The notes beneath the pieces are model-generated. The model saw nothing but the letters and a program-made list of their open reading frames with translations, did not search any database and had not been told where the DNA came from. A DNA stretch of 5,753 nucleotides from Myxococcales bacterium (GTDB lineage Bacteria > Myxococcota_C > UBA6777), in assembly GCA_027005175.1 (NCBI GenBank), contig JALTMC010000289.1:1-5753 (forward strand), in the 5' to 3' direction. This document shows positions 5,471 through 5,753 of this stretch, one piece after another (position 1 is the first letter of the stretch; the number at the start of each line of letters is the position of its first letter). A program made the position numbers and the translations under genes.

Positions 5471-5753
5471 GTTCCTCTGTGAACCCAATCGGGTGAACCC
5501 AATATATGTGGCACTCATCGCCCTCAACCACGAACCAGATACTCTGTGCTGGCACACAAATCCGCACACCGGCAATGCGTCCATGTTCATTCCTCAGAGG
5601 CAACATCCTGATAATTCTCTGTCCCACCAAGTCTGAGTAATGCTCCGGCTCGGAGCAATCCACTCGCAGCCACTTCCCGTGTTCCTTAATGTATTGCTCA
5701 TTCTCGTCTGAAAGAGGCTCCGTGAATGGATCCAGCCAAGCTCCCTCTCGAAC
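5463..5753 (-). CDS. Hypothetical protein, C-terminal 96 residues; start beyond the right edge
   Basis: An uninterrupted minus-strand frame enters from the right edge and ends with TAA at 5465-5463. The visible protein includes WLDPFTEPLSDENEQYI (about residues 6-22), DCSEPEHYSDLVGQRIIRML (about 32-51), RNEHGRIAGVRICVP (about 54-68) and a WFVVEGDECHIYWVHPIGF-like end. It is acidic, soluble-looking and beta-rich, with no signal or membrane segment. I do not recognise the family. A GTG within the frame (5663) could start a shorter version, but the sequence before it has the same protein character, so the true start is probably outside the window. Small acidic proteins like this include toxin immunity proteins, but nothing here proves that. 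The next gene downstream overlaps its stop. Confidence 0.6.
   Translation of the reverse strand, partial: VREGAWLDPFTEPLSDENEQYIKEHGKWLRVDCSEPEHYSDLVGQRIIRMLPLRNEHGRIAGVRICVPAQSIWFVVEGDECHIYWVHPIGFTEEHG

Noticed and set aside
5479-5503. GAACCCAAT direct repeat
   Set aside because: It lies within coding sequence and simply encodes similar residue pairs (Trp-Val-His and Ile-Gly-Phe); too short to matter.
5314-5514. Minus-strand 66-codon frame overlapping both right-hand genes
   Set aside because: It overlaps the better-supported unknown gene out of frame and starts at an internal GTG. The alternative frame, with the ATGGCTAA overlap, reads more like protein.
5430-5636. Plus-strand 68-codon frame on the right
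   Set aside because: It is antisense to the clean partial gene at 5463-5753 and has no start context.

Overview
This window carries two well-conserved housekeeping genes on the minus strand: tsaD (tRNA t6A synthesis), followed by rsmA/ksgA (16S rRNA dimethylation). Upstream of tsaD, on the plus strand and divergent from it, is a full-length ABC half-transporter with fused membrane and ATPase domains. At the left edge is the N-terminal part of a minus-strand gene that resembles the large lysophospholipid/glycerol-3-phosphate acyltransferase-like proteins of Deltaproteobacteria. At the right edge are a minus-strand unknown gene cut by the window end and a small, probably broken gene downstream of it. 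The protein style (acyltransferase N-terminus, ABC transporter TMD) and the tsaD-rsmA pairing suggest a Gram-negative bacterium of the former Deltaproteobacteria (Myxococcota/Bradymonadales-like). This is inference from remembered family resemblance, not from a search.

Layout, left to right: 1-445 partial acyltransferase-like gene (-); 446-726 gap with a tandem 22-bp repeat, a palindrome and promoter-like boxes, then a 103/113-bp tandem duplication that includes the rsmA 3' end; 727-1590 rsmA (-); 1591-1896 gap with three 67-bp-period repeats; 1897-2913 tsaD (-), with a small hairpin over its stop codon; 2914-3232 divergent intergenic region with two 36-bp direct repeats near tsaD and an 18-bp-stem hairpin just before the ABC gene; 3233-5062 ABC transporter (+); 5124-5470 small gene that reads as a pseudogene (-); 5463-5753 unknown partial gene (-).

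tsaD and rsmA both modify the translation apparatus and are probably co-oriented for that reason, but the 306-bp repeat-filled gap means rsmA may have its own promoter. The ABC transporter has no visible substrate clue.

The most unusual aspect is non-coding. Each of the three gaps upstream of 3233 carries its own different local duplication (22 bp x2, 103/113 bp x2, 67 bp x3, 36 bp x2), and the third also holds a long inverted repeat before the ABC gene. I found no complete new defence or mobile system. The best leads are the ABC-gene leader hairpin with alternative pairings that reach the ribosome binding site, the duplicated rsmA tail, and the decayed small gene translationally overlapped with the right-edge unknown gene.
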